The notes under the pieces were generated by a model that was not told where the DNA came from, did no database searches, and was given only the letters and a program-made list of their open reading frames with translations. 64,000 nucleotides of DNA from positions 1-64,000 of the forward strand of contig NZ_JAIVKI010000003.1 in NCBI RefSeq assembly GCF_020524905.1. Direction: 5' to 3'. The translations under genes and the position numbers were made by a program. Origin of the DNA: Microbulbifer variabilis (GTDB lineage Bacteria; Pseudomonadota; Gammaproteobacteria; Pseudomonadales; Cellvibrionaceae). Of this stretch, positions 33,163-41,294 are shown in pieces (within the stretch, counting starts at the first letter, position 1; each line of letters opens with the position of its first letter).

Positions 33163-35049
33163 CTATCTTAATTCTCCACGAAGCTCTAGAACTTCTTCGC
33201 GCAAAGCTTGTGCCTGGGCTTTGGGTGCCTCAACCGGGGAGCCTGCTACGACAGAGATTTTGGACCAAAAGCGCCTTGGCAGCGTGGTGAAGGCCTGTCC
33301 GCCTTTATGGCTGAAGAAGCTGCCCCAAAGTCCACGCAGAGCCATGGGTATAACCGGGACTGGGGTGCGCGTTAGGATCTTTTCTATGCCGGTTTTAAAC
33401 GGTTGTAATTCGCCATCCTTAGTGAGCTGACCCTCGGGAAAAATGCACAGCAGGTCACCATTTTTTAAACCCTGTTCAATCTCCCTGAACGCCTGCTCAT
33501 AACCTACCGGGTCTTGTGACTTTGAGCAGATGGGGATAGCGCGCCCGGTACGGAAGATAAAGTGCAGTACTGGGATTTCATAAATGGGCTTATACATGAT
33601 AAAGCGAATCGGCCGGCGTACGGCGCCTGCCAGTAGCAGAGCATCCACATAGCTCACATGGTTGCATACAATCAGGGCCGGTCCCTCTGTGGGAATCTGC
33701 TCCAACCCTTGGTGCTTTACCCGATACATGGTGTGGGAGAGCATCCAGATAAGAAGCCGCATGGCGAACTCTGGCACCTTGGCAAATACAAAGACTGCCA
33801 CTACAGCATTCATCAGCGCGATGATCAGGAAAAACTGTGGGATCGAGGCTTGCAGTATATTCAGGAACAAAATACCCATCAGCGCCGAGATCACCATAAA
33901 TAAGGCATTGAGGATATTGTTGACCGAGATAATCTGAGCGCGAATCTCTGCTGCTGAGCGGTCTTGCATCATAGCGTAGAGGGGCACTATGTAGAGACCG
34001 CCGAAAATACCCAACATTACGATACAGGTAAGAATGGCGAGGGCGCCATCGCTGTTGAAGAATGCGGTTAAGGTGGGCTGCTGTAATTCCTGGAAACTAT
34101 TTCCGGCGAAGGATAGGGCGATGCCGGCAATGGTGAGACCGGCTGCACCCAGTGGCACCAAGCCCAGCTCGATATGACCGCCGGATAAGCGTTCGCACAG
34201 CATGGAGCCCAGTGCAATGCCAATGGTGAAAGCACATAGCAGCAAGGTGACAAGTGATTCATCCCCTCCCAGCACGTTTTTAGTAAAGCTGGGAATTTGA
34301 GTCAGATAGGCTGCGCCCAGTAACCAAAACCACGAGATGCCGATGATGGCATAGAAAATCGAGGGGGTTTTGGCAGTGGTACTTAAGATTCTACGGGTTT
34401 GCGTGATGGGATTTGGGTTGATATGGAGATTTGGCGAGGGCGCGGGGTTCTGAGGAATCCAGCGGCTCGCCAGATAACCGCATATCGCGGCTCCCATAAT
34501 AACCATGCCCAGATAGAAGAGCCCCAGTTCCCCCTGCCCGGTTAACCCTGCGAGCAGGCCACCGACAATGGTACCGGCGAGGATACCGACAAAGGTACCC
34601 ATCTCCACCAGGGCATTGCCTCCAACCAGCTCTGAGCGCTTCAGGGACTGAGGCAGGATGGCGTATTTCACAGGGCCAAAGAACGCAGATTGCACCCCGA
34701 GCAAGAAAAGAACGGCGAGACAAAACAGGTGGTTGCCACTGTAAAGGGCACCAATGCCAAGGGCGCCAATCACGATCTCGCCCAGTTTGATCAGCCTGAT
34801 TAAGCGGCTCTTATCGAATTTGTCCGCCAGCTGGCCGGCGGAGGCAGAAAACAAGAAAAAGGGCAGGATAAACAGGCCAGCGGCGATGTTGATCAGCGCA
34901 TTAGCTTCGCCCTCCACAAGGCGGAAGGCGATCATCACGATCAGCGCATTTTTATAGACATTATCATTAAAAGCGCCCAAAAACTGGGTAATAAAGAACG
35001 GCAGAAAACGGCGACTGGCAAGCAGTTGGAACTGGGTGCGATGGGCCAT
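33163..35049 (-). CDS. MFS-PlsC fusion, copy D (acyltransferase motifs intact)
   Basis: 628 residues, the first of the four paralogues in the direction of transcription. The MFS half starts FNDNVYKNALIVMI with ASAGQLADKFDKSRLIR. The acyltransferase half has intact HX4D (CNHVSYVDALL) and FPEG (CIFPEGQLT), plus a C-terminal VIPMALRGLWGSFFS segment usual in this family. It is the copy most like ordinary single-copy MFS-PlsC proteins and is probably the ancestral one. Gaps of 170-280 bases separate the four genes, so each could have its own promoter. Confidence 0.91.
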   Translation of the reverse strand: MAHRTQFQLLASRRFLPFFITQFLGAFNDNVYKNALIVMIAFRLVEGEANALINIAAGLFILPFFLFSASAGQLADKFDKSRLIRLIKLGEIVIGALGIGALYSGNHLFCLAVLFLLGVQSAFFGPVKYAILPQSLKRSELVGGNALVEMGTFVGILAGTIVGGLLAGLTGQGELGLFYLGMVIMGAAICGYLASRWIPQNPAPSPNLHINPNPITQTRRILSTTAKTPSIFYAIIGISWFWLLGAAYLTQIPSFTKNVLGGDESLVTLLLCAFTIGIALGSMLCERLSGGHIELGLVPLGAAGLTIAGIALSFAGNSFQELQQPTLTAFFNSDGALAILTCIVMLGIFGGLYIVPLYAMMQDRSAAEIRAQIISVNNILNALFMVISALMGILFLNILQASIPQFFLIIALMNAVVAVFVFAKVPEFAMRLLIWMLSHTMYRVKHQGLEQIPTEGPALIVCNHVSYVDALLLAGAVRRPIRFIMYKPIYEIPVLHFIFRTGRAIPICSKSQDPVGYEQAFREIEQGLKNGDLLCIFPEGQLTKDGELQPFKTGIEKILTRTPVPVIPMALRGLWGSFFSHKGGQAFTTLPRRFWSKISVVAGSPVEAPKAQAQALREEVLELRGELR

Positions 35050-35199
35050 TGTTGATATCTCTTATGAAAGCACGCTATCCATCTTAAGCCATTGAGGCAA
35101 GGAGTTGTCCAGCCTGTAGTGGCAACGAAATTAATGGCACGAAAGTGAGGGAGTATGTTGGGAGTTGAGAGGCTGGATAGAGGAAAAATGAGTTGGGAA

Positions 35200-35221
35200 A
35201 CCGGCCGCCTGGGCGGCCGGT
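35200..35221 (-). terminator. GC-rich hairpin after M13 peptidase
   Basis: CCGGCCGCC / GGCGGCCGG perfect stem, 43 bases past the M13 stop on the minus strand. Only a short T run (TTT) follows, so it may act as a weak terminator. Confidence 0.55.
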
Positions 35222-35263
35222 AGTGTTCAAAACTGGCAATTATTAGTCGGATTTTTCCAACGT

Positions 35264-37333
35264 TTACCAGATCTTCACGCGCTCCTCTTTCGGCAGGTAC
35301 ATGCCGTCGCCTTCTTTCACATCGAAAGCTTCGTAGAAGGCTTCGATATTGGGCAGAACACCTTTCACCCGGTACTCGGCGGGGGAGTGGGTGTCTACCT
35401 TCATACGGCCGCTCAGAGCTTCATCGCGAATCTTACTGCGCCATACCTGCGCCCAGCCCATAAAAACGCGCTGATCGCCGGTAAAGCCATCAATTACCGG
35501 GGCTTCTTTGCCGTTTAGAGACATTTTATAGGCTTTGTAAGCGATGCCCAGGCCGGACAGGTCACCGATATTTTCACCCAGAGTCAGGTTGCCGTTAATG
35601 TGTTCGTCCTCTAAGGGTTCGAACGCATCATACTGGGAAACCAGTTTGCTGGTGAGGTTCTCAAAGTTACTGCGATCGGAATCGGTCCACCAGTTGTTCA
35701 AATAGCCCTTGCCATCAAACTTACTTCCCTTGTCGTCGAAGCCATGACCGATTTCATGGCCGATAACACCGCCAATACCGCCGTAATTCACTGCGTCGTC
35801 GGCGTTCATATCAAAGAAAGGCGGTTGCAGAATCGCCGCAGGGAAAACGATCTCGTTCATTGAGGGGTTGTAGTAGGCATTCACCGTCTGTGGGCTCATG
35901 CCCCACTCACCGCGATCGATAGGTTTGCCCAGCTTGTTGCGATCGTAGCTGGCTTCAAACAGGTTGGCCGCCAGCACGTTGGCCACCAGATTGTCGGCAT
36001 CCACCTTGAGGGCGGAGTAGTCGCGCCACTTGTCTGGGTAGCCGATCTTGGTGGTGAAGTTTTCCAGCTTGAACAGTGCCTGCTTGCGGGTTTCCTCTCC
36101 CATCCACTCCAAAGACTCGATGGATTCACGGTAAGCGGCTTTCAGGTTGTCCACCAACACGGTCATACGTGCCTTGGCTTCCGGCGGGAAGTACTTCTCC
36201 ACGTAGCGCTTACCAACCAGCTCACCGACTGCGCCATTCACGAACTCCACACCGCGCTTCCAGCGGGGCTCCATCTGCTCTACACCGTGTAGCTTGGTGT
36301 TGTAAAAGTCGAAATGTGCCTGGGCAATGTCACTGTGCATGTAGGGCGCCATGGCAGAGAGTACCTTGACTTTCAGGTAGCGCTTCCAGGTGGCTATGTC
36401 AGTTTCTACGATGATCTGGTTGGCGGCTTCCAGGTACTCGGGCTGGCCCACAATAAAGCTGTCGGCCTTGGCCAGTTTTGCGGTTTTCAGGTAGCTGTTC
36501 CAGTCCACCGCGGGCATCAGTTTTTTCAGCTCAGCAACAGATTTCTTGTTGTAATACTTTTCGGGGTCGCGGTTATCCAAACGGGTGCGATGATGTTTGG
36601 CCAAGCTCTCTTCCAGCTTAAAGATTTTACTGGAGAACTCCTCGGCATTGTCGAGCTCGGCCAGCTCCTGGATTTGTACCAAGTACTCTTTATAAGCTTT
36701 ACGTAGACCCTCGCTCTTCTCGGTATCTTCGAAATAGTAGTCGCGGTCCGGCAGGCCCAGGCCAGCCTGCCATAAGAAGGTGATGTATTCTTCGACCTGC
36801 TTCAGGTCCTGGTAAATGCCGCCACCGAAGGGTACGTCATATCCGGCGGTATCGGCATAGGCGAAGAAGTCAGTCAGATCTTTGCGGGTTTTGATCGCAT
36901 CGATCTTGGCGAGCTCGGAGGAAACGGCGGCAATGCCTTTCTTCTCAATCAGCTTTTCATTCATAAAGCTGTTGTAAAGATCACCGATCTGCTTGGCATC
37001 GGCACTGCTGGCGCCTTTGCCGGCCTCCATAATCAGTGTTTTAACTTGTTCGGTACTTTTGTCTCGCAAGATTGAGAAGCCGCCCCAGCGGGACTTGTCT
37101 GCGGGAATCTCGGTGTTTTTCAGCCAGGTACCGTTCACATATGCGAAGAAGTCATCCTGTGGGCGCACGCTAGTATCCATGGCACTGAGGTCGATGCCAG
37201 AGGAGAGTTGTGTCTGCTCTGCTGCGGCCTTGTGATGGCCTGAACCGCTGTGGTCGTGGGCCTGGGCTGTTAGAGATAGCTGGGTGCCGGCGAGGATGCC
37301 TGCAATAGCGATAGGTAATAGTAGTTTTTTCAT
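35264..37333 (-). CDS. M13-family (neprilysin/PepO-like) zinc metallopeptidase, secreted
   Basis: 689 residues from the ATG at 37333, which starts a Sec signal (MKKLLLPIAIAGILAG...AQAHDHSG). The frame to 37450 has no signal and is rejected. M13 landmarks are in order: DDFFAYVNGTWLK near the mature N-terminus, VNAYYNPSMNEIVFPA, the zinc motif GHEIGHGFDD, the third ligand region ENIGDLSG, and a C-terminal HSPAEYRVKG near the end. It cleaves oligopeptides in the periplasm. A short His-rich stretch follows the signal (HDHSGSGHH) and may bind zinc. Confidence 0.94.
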   Translation of the reverse strand: MKKLLLPIAIAGILAGTQLSLTAQAHDHSGSGHHKAAAEQTQLSSGIDLSAMDTSVRPQDDFFAYVNGTWLKNTEIPADKSRWGGFSILRDKSTEQVKTLIMEAGKGASSADAKQIGDLYNSFMNEKLIEKKGIAAVSSELAKIDAIKTRKDLTDFFAYADTAGYDVPFGGGIYQDLKQVEEYITFLWQAGLGLPDRDYYFEDTEKSEGLRKAYKEYLVQIQELAELDNAEEFSSKIFKLEESLAKHHRTRLDNRDPEKYYNKKSVAELKKLMPAVDWNSYLKTAKLAKADSFIVGQPEYLEAANQIIVETDIATWKRYLKVKVLSAMAPYMHSDIAQAHFDFYNTKLHGVEQMEPRWKRGVEFVNGAVGELVGKRYVEKYFPPEAKARMTVLVDNLKAAYRESIESLEWMGEETRKQALFKLENFTTKIGYPDKWRDYSALKVDADNLVANVLAANLFEASYDRNKLGKPIDRGEWGMSPQTVNAYYNPSMNEIVFPAAILQPPFFDMNADDAVNYGGIGGVIGHEIGHGFDDKGSKFDGKGYLNNWWTDSDRSNFENLTSKLVSQYDAFEPLEDEHINGNLTLGENIGDLSGLGIAYKAYKMSLNGKEAPVIDGFTGDQRVFMGWAQVWRSKIRDEALSGRMKVDTHSPAEYRVKGVLPNIEAFYEAFDVKEGDGMYLPKEERVKIW

Positions 37334-37490
37334 TTTGGCTAAATTTTGCTCAGCTGAATCAAGCGTACATGGTAAAAGGGGACACTGAGGTTGGGCAAGA
37401 GGGCTGCGTCTAGCGGCGGAATGACTGCGGCAGATGGTGGCTTCTTTCAAGTCATGGCCAAGCTGACAAAGTGGATAAGTAGGAATAGGT

Positions 37491-37515
37491 AAAAAGCCCC
37501 ACGGGGTGGGGCTTT
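37491..37515 (-). terminator. Rho-independent terminator after TonB-like gene
   Basis: AAAGCCCC / GGGGCTTT stem with a 7-base loop, followed on the minus strand by a T run. It is 13 bases past the stop at 37528. Confidence 0.88.
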
Positions 37516-37527
37516 AGCGTGAGTAGT

Positions 37528-38766
37528 TCAGTCAGGCAAATTAAAGGTAATTGGTAGCGAGAAGCTGAAGGTCTCCTCTCCCAATTGTGGCGGTACTGCG
37601 GGGTAGGGGGCCGCTCTCTCTACGGCTGCGTGGGCCTCGCGGTTGAGAGTGCTGAAGCGGGATTCCTGTACCGCCTGAATATCCTCCACTTCACCGCGGG
37701 AGTTGATTACGACATTCAAGCGTACACTGCCCTCCTGGCCACGCTCCTGGGCGCGTTTAGGATAGCGAATATGGCGGTAGGTATGGCGCAGCAGATTGGA
37801 GGTGTAAATTTGGCGAGCGAGTATCATACCGGCGGTCAGGGGCGCCTCCTCTTCCTCTTCAAACTCCTCATCCATATCGACAACAGCCGTCTCTTCAGGG
37901 CTGCTTGCCGCCAGTTGAGTTTGTTTGCTATTACTTTCACCCTCCAGTTCCAAGGGCTCTCCCTTCACTTGTGAAAGTGAATCTGTAGACTCAGCCACCT
38001 GTTCAGTAACTGTCTCGGCGACCTTTAATGGTTTAGAGACCGCGGGGGTTGCCGGAGTCAGTGTCATGGTGGGAGGGGCGAGATCCACATCAACCAATGT
38101 TGGCTTGGCTAATTCTTCCTCTTTCTGAGGGGCCTGTGCCGCGGCCAGGGCTTCCTCCTGCCCAATCTGCTTCAGCTGCAGCTCAGCAATGCGTTCGCTG
38201 CTGGGCTTCAAACTCTCGAAAGTGGAGCGAAGGGAAGCCGGTAAATCACCTGCGGAAAGCAGGCCATCGCGGAAATCCGTCGATGGGGGCACTGGGCCGA
38301 TCCAAGCGCGCAGTAGGGTGTTGAAAAAGTCCGGGTTGGCTATCTCGCCCAGATTGATGCCATTGAGGGAAACCGTGGTGATACCGCTGTCGGCAGCGAA
38401 GTCTATGGTCAATTGATCCCCGCGATACAGACGCCCTTTAAAAAGGTTGGCGAAGGTCACCATATCCTCGGCCTGACTGCTCAGTGTGTCGCCACGGTTA
38501 TTGATGGCGATACTTTCCATCCACTGGTTTCGAAAGCGGCGTGCGGGCAGGCTCTTGGCCAACACTCGTACTTCCAGACGTCGCGGTGTATTTGCGTTGT
38601 AAAGATTGGCAGAGTCACTAGAGAGACTCTCCGAATAGATGGCGGCGATATAGAGCTCTTTATTAAATTGTTGTTCGAGCGCAAGGCCATTTAAGAGCGG
38701 TGTAGCTGAGACATTTACAGCAAATGTTAACACCCAAAGTGAGAAGACAATTTTTATCGATTTCAT
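37528..38766 (-). CDS. Chalcone-isomerase-like domain fused to TonB C-terminal domain
   Basis: 412 residues from the ATG at 38766, the start that exposes a signal peptide (MKSIKIVFSLWVLTFAVNVSA). Residues ~25-170 resemble the bacterial chalcone-isomerase-like domain (KELYIAAIYSE, RLEVRVLAKSLPARRF, SLNGINLGEI, LLRAWIGPVPPSTDFRDGLL). A Pro/Glu/Ala-rich acidic linker follows. The last ~90 residues are a TonB C-terminal domain (RYPKRAQERGQEGSVRLNVVI, RFSTLNREAHAAVERAAPYP). No N-terminal membrane anchor of the TonB kind remains if the signal is cleaved, so it is probably a periplasmic protein and not a classical energy transducer. Confidence 0.72.
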   Translation of the reverse strand: MKSIKIVFSLWVLTFAVNVSATPLLNGLALEQQFNKELYIAAIYSESLSSDSANLYNANTPRRLEVRVLAKSLPARRFRNQWMESIAINNRGDTLSSQAEDMVTFANLFKGRLYRGDQLTIDFAADSGITTVSLNGINLGEIANPDFFNTLLRAWIGPVPPSTDFRDGLLSAGDLPASLRSTFESLKPSSERIAELQLKQIGQEEALAAAQAPQKEEELAKPTLVDVDLAPPTMTLTPATPAVSKPLKVAETVTEQVAESTDSLSQVKGEPLELEGESNSKQTQLAASSPEETAVVDMDEEFEEEEEAPLTAGMILARQIYTSNLLRHTYRHIRYPKRAQERGQEGSVRLNVVINSRGEVEDIQAVQESRFSTLNREAHAAVERAAPYPAVPPQLGEETFSFSLPITFNLPD

Positions 38767-39109
38767 TGTTCTATGGTGTCTGCATGTCCGGAAGCGCGAG
38801 CTCCGGTTATTAAGATTGAGGTGTCCCTCCCCGGTGCACACAAATCCTATGAAAGAGTGCGCATTGAAAGTGTGAGCGAGCACACTGTGCTCAACACTTC
38901 GCCTAACTCTACTGCAACTGCAATGGAGTTCAAGTCTAGAGAGGTTAGAATGCACTCCCGCACAGTATCGCGGGTCTAGGGCGGGAAACGATTGTCATAG
39001 TCATCGATGGGTGTGGCAGACCGATATCGTTTAGAATCCGGCCTCGCAAAGCGGCATTCGCCATGTTTTGCGGAAAAATGGAAAAGTTTTCACTAATTTT
39101 GCGGTATCT
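38767..39109. other. Divergent promoter region
   Basis: 343 bases between the TonB-like gene (minus) and the cNMP-binding gene (plus). Both promoters must lie here. I see no clear operator or RNA gene. An in-frame TTG at 39068 could extend the plus-strand gene into this region. Confidence 0.4.
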
Positions 39110-39808
39110 ATGGAAATTAAACCCCTTATTGACTATCCGCGGGAAGCTGTCGATAAGCTCCTTAACGTTATTCATTTGTTTCGTGATATTCGTGCGGCCA
39201 GTGAGTGGCAGTACGACGTACTGTTAAAGCGCTCCAGGCTTTTGAGTTTGCAGCCGGGTGAGCAGTTACTGCGCGCTGGCGATGTCGATCAGTGGGTTTT
39301 TTTCCTGTTGCGGGGTGAACTACAGGTCCAGGTGGAGGCTAGCAGTCACGGGGGGGAGCGGACTCTGGCGACTATCCGCCCTGGGGAGTTATTTGGTGAT
39401 CTCTCTATGTTGTTGGCGGAGCCCCGTAGCGCCAATGTTTTTGCCGCACACAATAGCCGTGAGACCCAAGTACTCGGTCTCGATTGCACCCTGTTTGGCG
39501 ATTTGGAAGATTTCTCCCTGTTGCAGCTGCCGACAAAGTTGACGTTTTATCGCAATATGGTGCACTCGCTGCGCTGGAAGCTGGAGGTATACCGCTCCAA
39601 ATATCCGAGCCATCAGTTGGCCGACAGCCACCGTAAATTAAAACTCTATACCGGGCCGAAGAATTGTCGCGAGGAGTTGGTTGCTTTGGCCGATCAGGCC
39701 AGGGCCCTGGCGAGAATACTTCTCGACTGGAATGCGGAATTTGGTTCCGGTGAATTGATAGATGATGAGTCGGACATGCTCGGATTTTTGGAATCAATGC
39801 TATCTTAA
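39110..39808 (+). CDS. Cyclic-nucleotide-binding-domain protein without HTH
   Basis: 232 residues from the ATG at 39110; an in-frame TTG at 39068 would add 14. Residues ~40-150 form a cNMP-binding beta-barrel (LLSLQPGEQLLRAGDVDQWVF, RPGELFGDLSMLLAEPRSANV). The phosphate-binding cassette ends PRSANV, near the usual R-T/S-A pattern. The remaining ~80 residues are helical, and no winged-helix DNA-binding domain is seen, so it is not a standard Crp/Fnr regulator. It may be a stand-alone signalling adaptor. No partner gene is obvious. Confidence 0.8.
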   Translation: MEIKPLIDYPREAVDKLLNVIHLFRDIRAASEWQYDVLLKRSRLLSLQPGEQLLRAGDVDQWVFFLLRGELQVQVEASSHGGERTLATIRPGELFGDLSMLLAEPRSANVFAAHNSRETQVLGLDCTLFGDLEDFSLLQLPTKLTFYRNMVHSLRWKLEVYRSKYPSHQLADSHRKLKLYTGPKNCREELVALADQARALARILLDWNAEFGSGELIDDESDMLGFLESMLS

Positions 39809-40095
39809 TTTCCTCTAAAATGATGCGGCTAGTGTTTCCTGTGGATGAACCTGGCCGGTCACCCCCTGCTATTTCGACATATTTTCCGGCCCTGCCCGCG
39901 AAGTGGCTACCCCTTCTTATACTCATTGTGCCCAGACATCTGTTGATGTCGCCAGCCCCGCAGCCGTGTCACTTGATCTATTTCCCTGAGAATTCAATTT
40001 AGGAATAGGGCTGGGCTGTGTAAAATTTGGCCTACTCAAAATGTTGACTAGCGTTAAAGCCGGCAACTTTATTTGTGCCTGACAGGTTTCTATTT

Positions 40096-41292
40096 ATGAG
40101 TGCACTGGTATCCATCTGGTCTAACCGAAATTATCGAATCGCCCTGTTCATTACCCTGCTGGCCGTTATCTGGCTGTTTAGTGGATTTTTATTGCCTGAG
40201 AAGGAGAGCGAAGACGCGCATCCCACTAAAAAAGCTGGAGTTGTCCCCGAGGTGGCCATTCGGGTTCAGGCGCAGCGAATTGAAGCTCAATCCTACGCTA
40301 CACGGGTGTTGGTCAATGGCCATACAGAAGCGAATCGCAGCGTGCGTCTGCGGGCAGAATTGGATGGAGTCATTTCCCGACTGCCGATACCTGAGGGAAG
40401 CCTAGTACGACAGGGTGAGGTGATTTGTGAAATTGAAGCGGAAGATCGCCTGGAAAAACTGGCTCTTGCCGAAGCCGCATTGAATAAAGCGCGGCTGGAT
40501 TATGCCGGCGCCGAGCGCTTAAAAAACAAGGGGCTACAGTCCGATACAGCCATGGCACAACAGAGCGTTGCCCTGGCGCAGGCGAAGGCGGACTTCACTT
40601 CGGCCAAGGTGATGGTGGATAACTTGAAAATTCGAGCGCCTTTTGCTGGCGTGGTCAACAAGCGCGCGGTAGAGCTGGGGGACTTTATTCGCCGGGGAGA
40701 GGAGTGCGCGACCCTGCTGGATTTAGATCCAATTCTGGTGGTTGGCGAAGTCTCCGAGAACCAAGTGGGCAATCTGGTTCCTGCGGGTCCGGCCACTGCG
40801 GAATTACAGCGCGGTATCCCGGTTCAGGGCAAGTTGCGTTATATCAGCCAGCAGGCTCAAGAAGTTACCCGCGCTTACCGGGTTGAGGTGGCGGTGAACA
40901 ATCCCGGAAATCAGTTGCGCGGGGGCTTGAGTGGCCGCCTGGCTCTGCCCACCGGTGAAATATTGGCTCACCATATAAATTCTTCATTACTGACATTGGA
41001 TGACAGTGGCACATTGGGCGTGCGGGTTCTCGATGAAAACAATCGGGTAGATTTTATCAACGTCACTTTAGTGGGTGATGGGGATGGGGGTGTTTGGGTC
41101 AGCGGTTTGCCGGATCCTGTTACTTTGATTACCGTCGGTCAGGAGTATGTTAGCCAGGGCGATATCGTTCGGGTTGATATGCATCCACCTGAGCCCGCAC
41201 TGAATGCGCAATCCCAGTCTGTGGATATTAATCCCGAATCAATCCCCTCCACTATGGAGCTGCCCGCACAGGAAGACCAAAAAGGTAATTAG
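40096..41292 (+). CDS. RND efflux periplasmic adaptor (membrane fusion protein)
   Basis: 398 residues from the ATG at 40096. It has an N-terminal membrane anchor (~15-35), then the lipoyl/barrel-sandwich halves (NRSVRLRAELDGVISRLPI and the matching IRAPFAGVVNKRAVELGDFI), separated by a short coiled coil (ALAEAALNKARLDY...). The beta-barrel domain follows. It joins the inner-membrane RND pump to an outer-membrane channel. Its stop lies 2 bases before the permease start, so the pair is an operon. No TolC-type gene is included here. Confidence 0.92.
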   Translation: MSALVSIWSNRNYRIALFITLLAVIWLFSGFLLPEKESEDAHPTKKAGVVPEVAIRVQAQRIEAQSYATRVLVNGHTEANRSVRLRAELDGVISRLPIPEGSLVRQGEVICEIEAEDRLEKLALAEAALNKARLDYAGAERLKNKGLQSDTAMAQQSVALAQAKADFTSAKVMVDNLKIRAPFAGVVNKRAVELGDFIRRGEECATLLDLDPILVVGEVSENQVGNLVPAGPATAELQRGIPVQGKLRYISQQAQEVTRAYRVEVAVNNPGNQLRGGLSGRLALPTGEILAHHINSSLLTLDDSGTLGVRVLDENNRVDFINVTLVGDGDGGVWVSGLPDPVTLITVGQEYVSQGDIVRVDMHPPEPALNAQSQSVDINPESIPSTMELPAQEDQKGN

Positions 41293-41294
41293 CG

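Noticed and set aside
26896-35049. Calling the MFS-PlsC fusions Aas
   Set aside because: Aas is an acyltransferase fused to an acyl-ACP synthetase with LplT separate. These have a transporter and acyltransferase but no AMP-binding domain.
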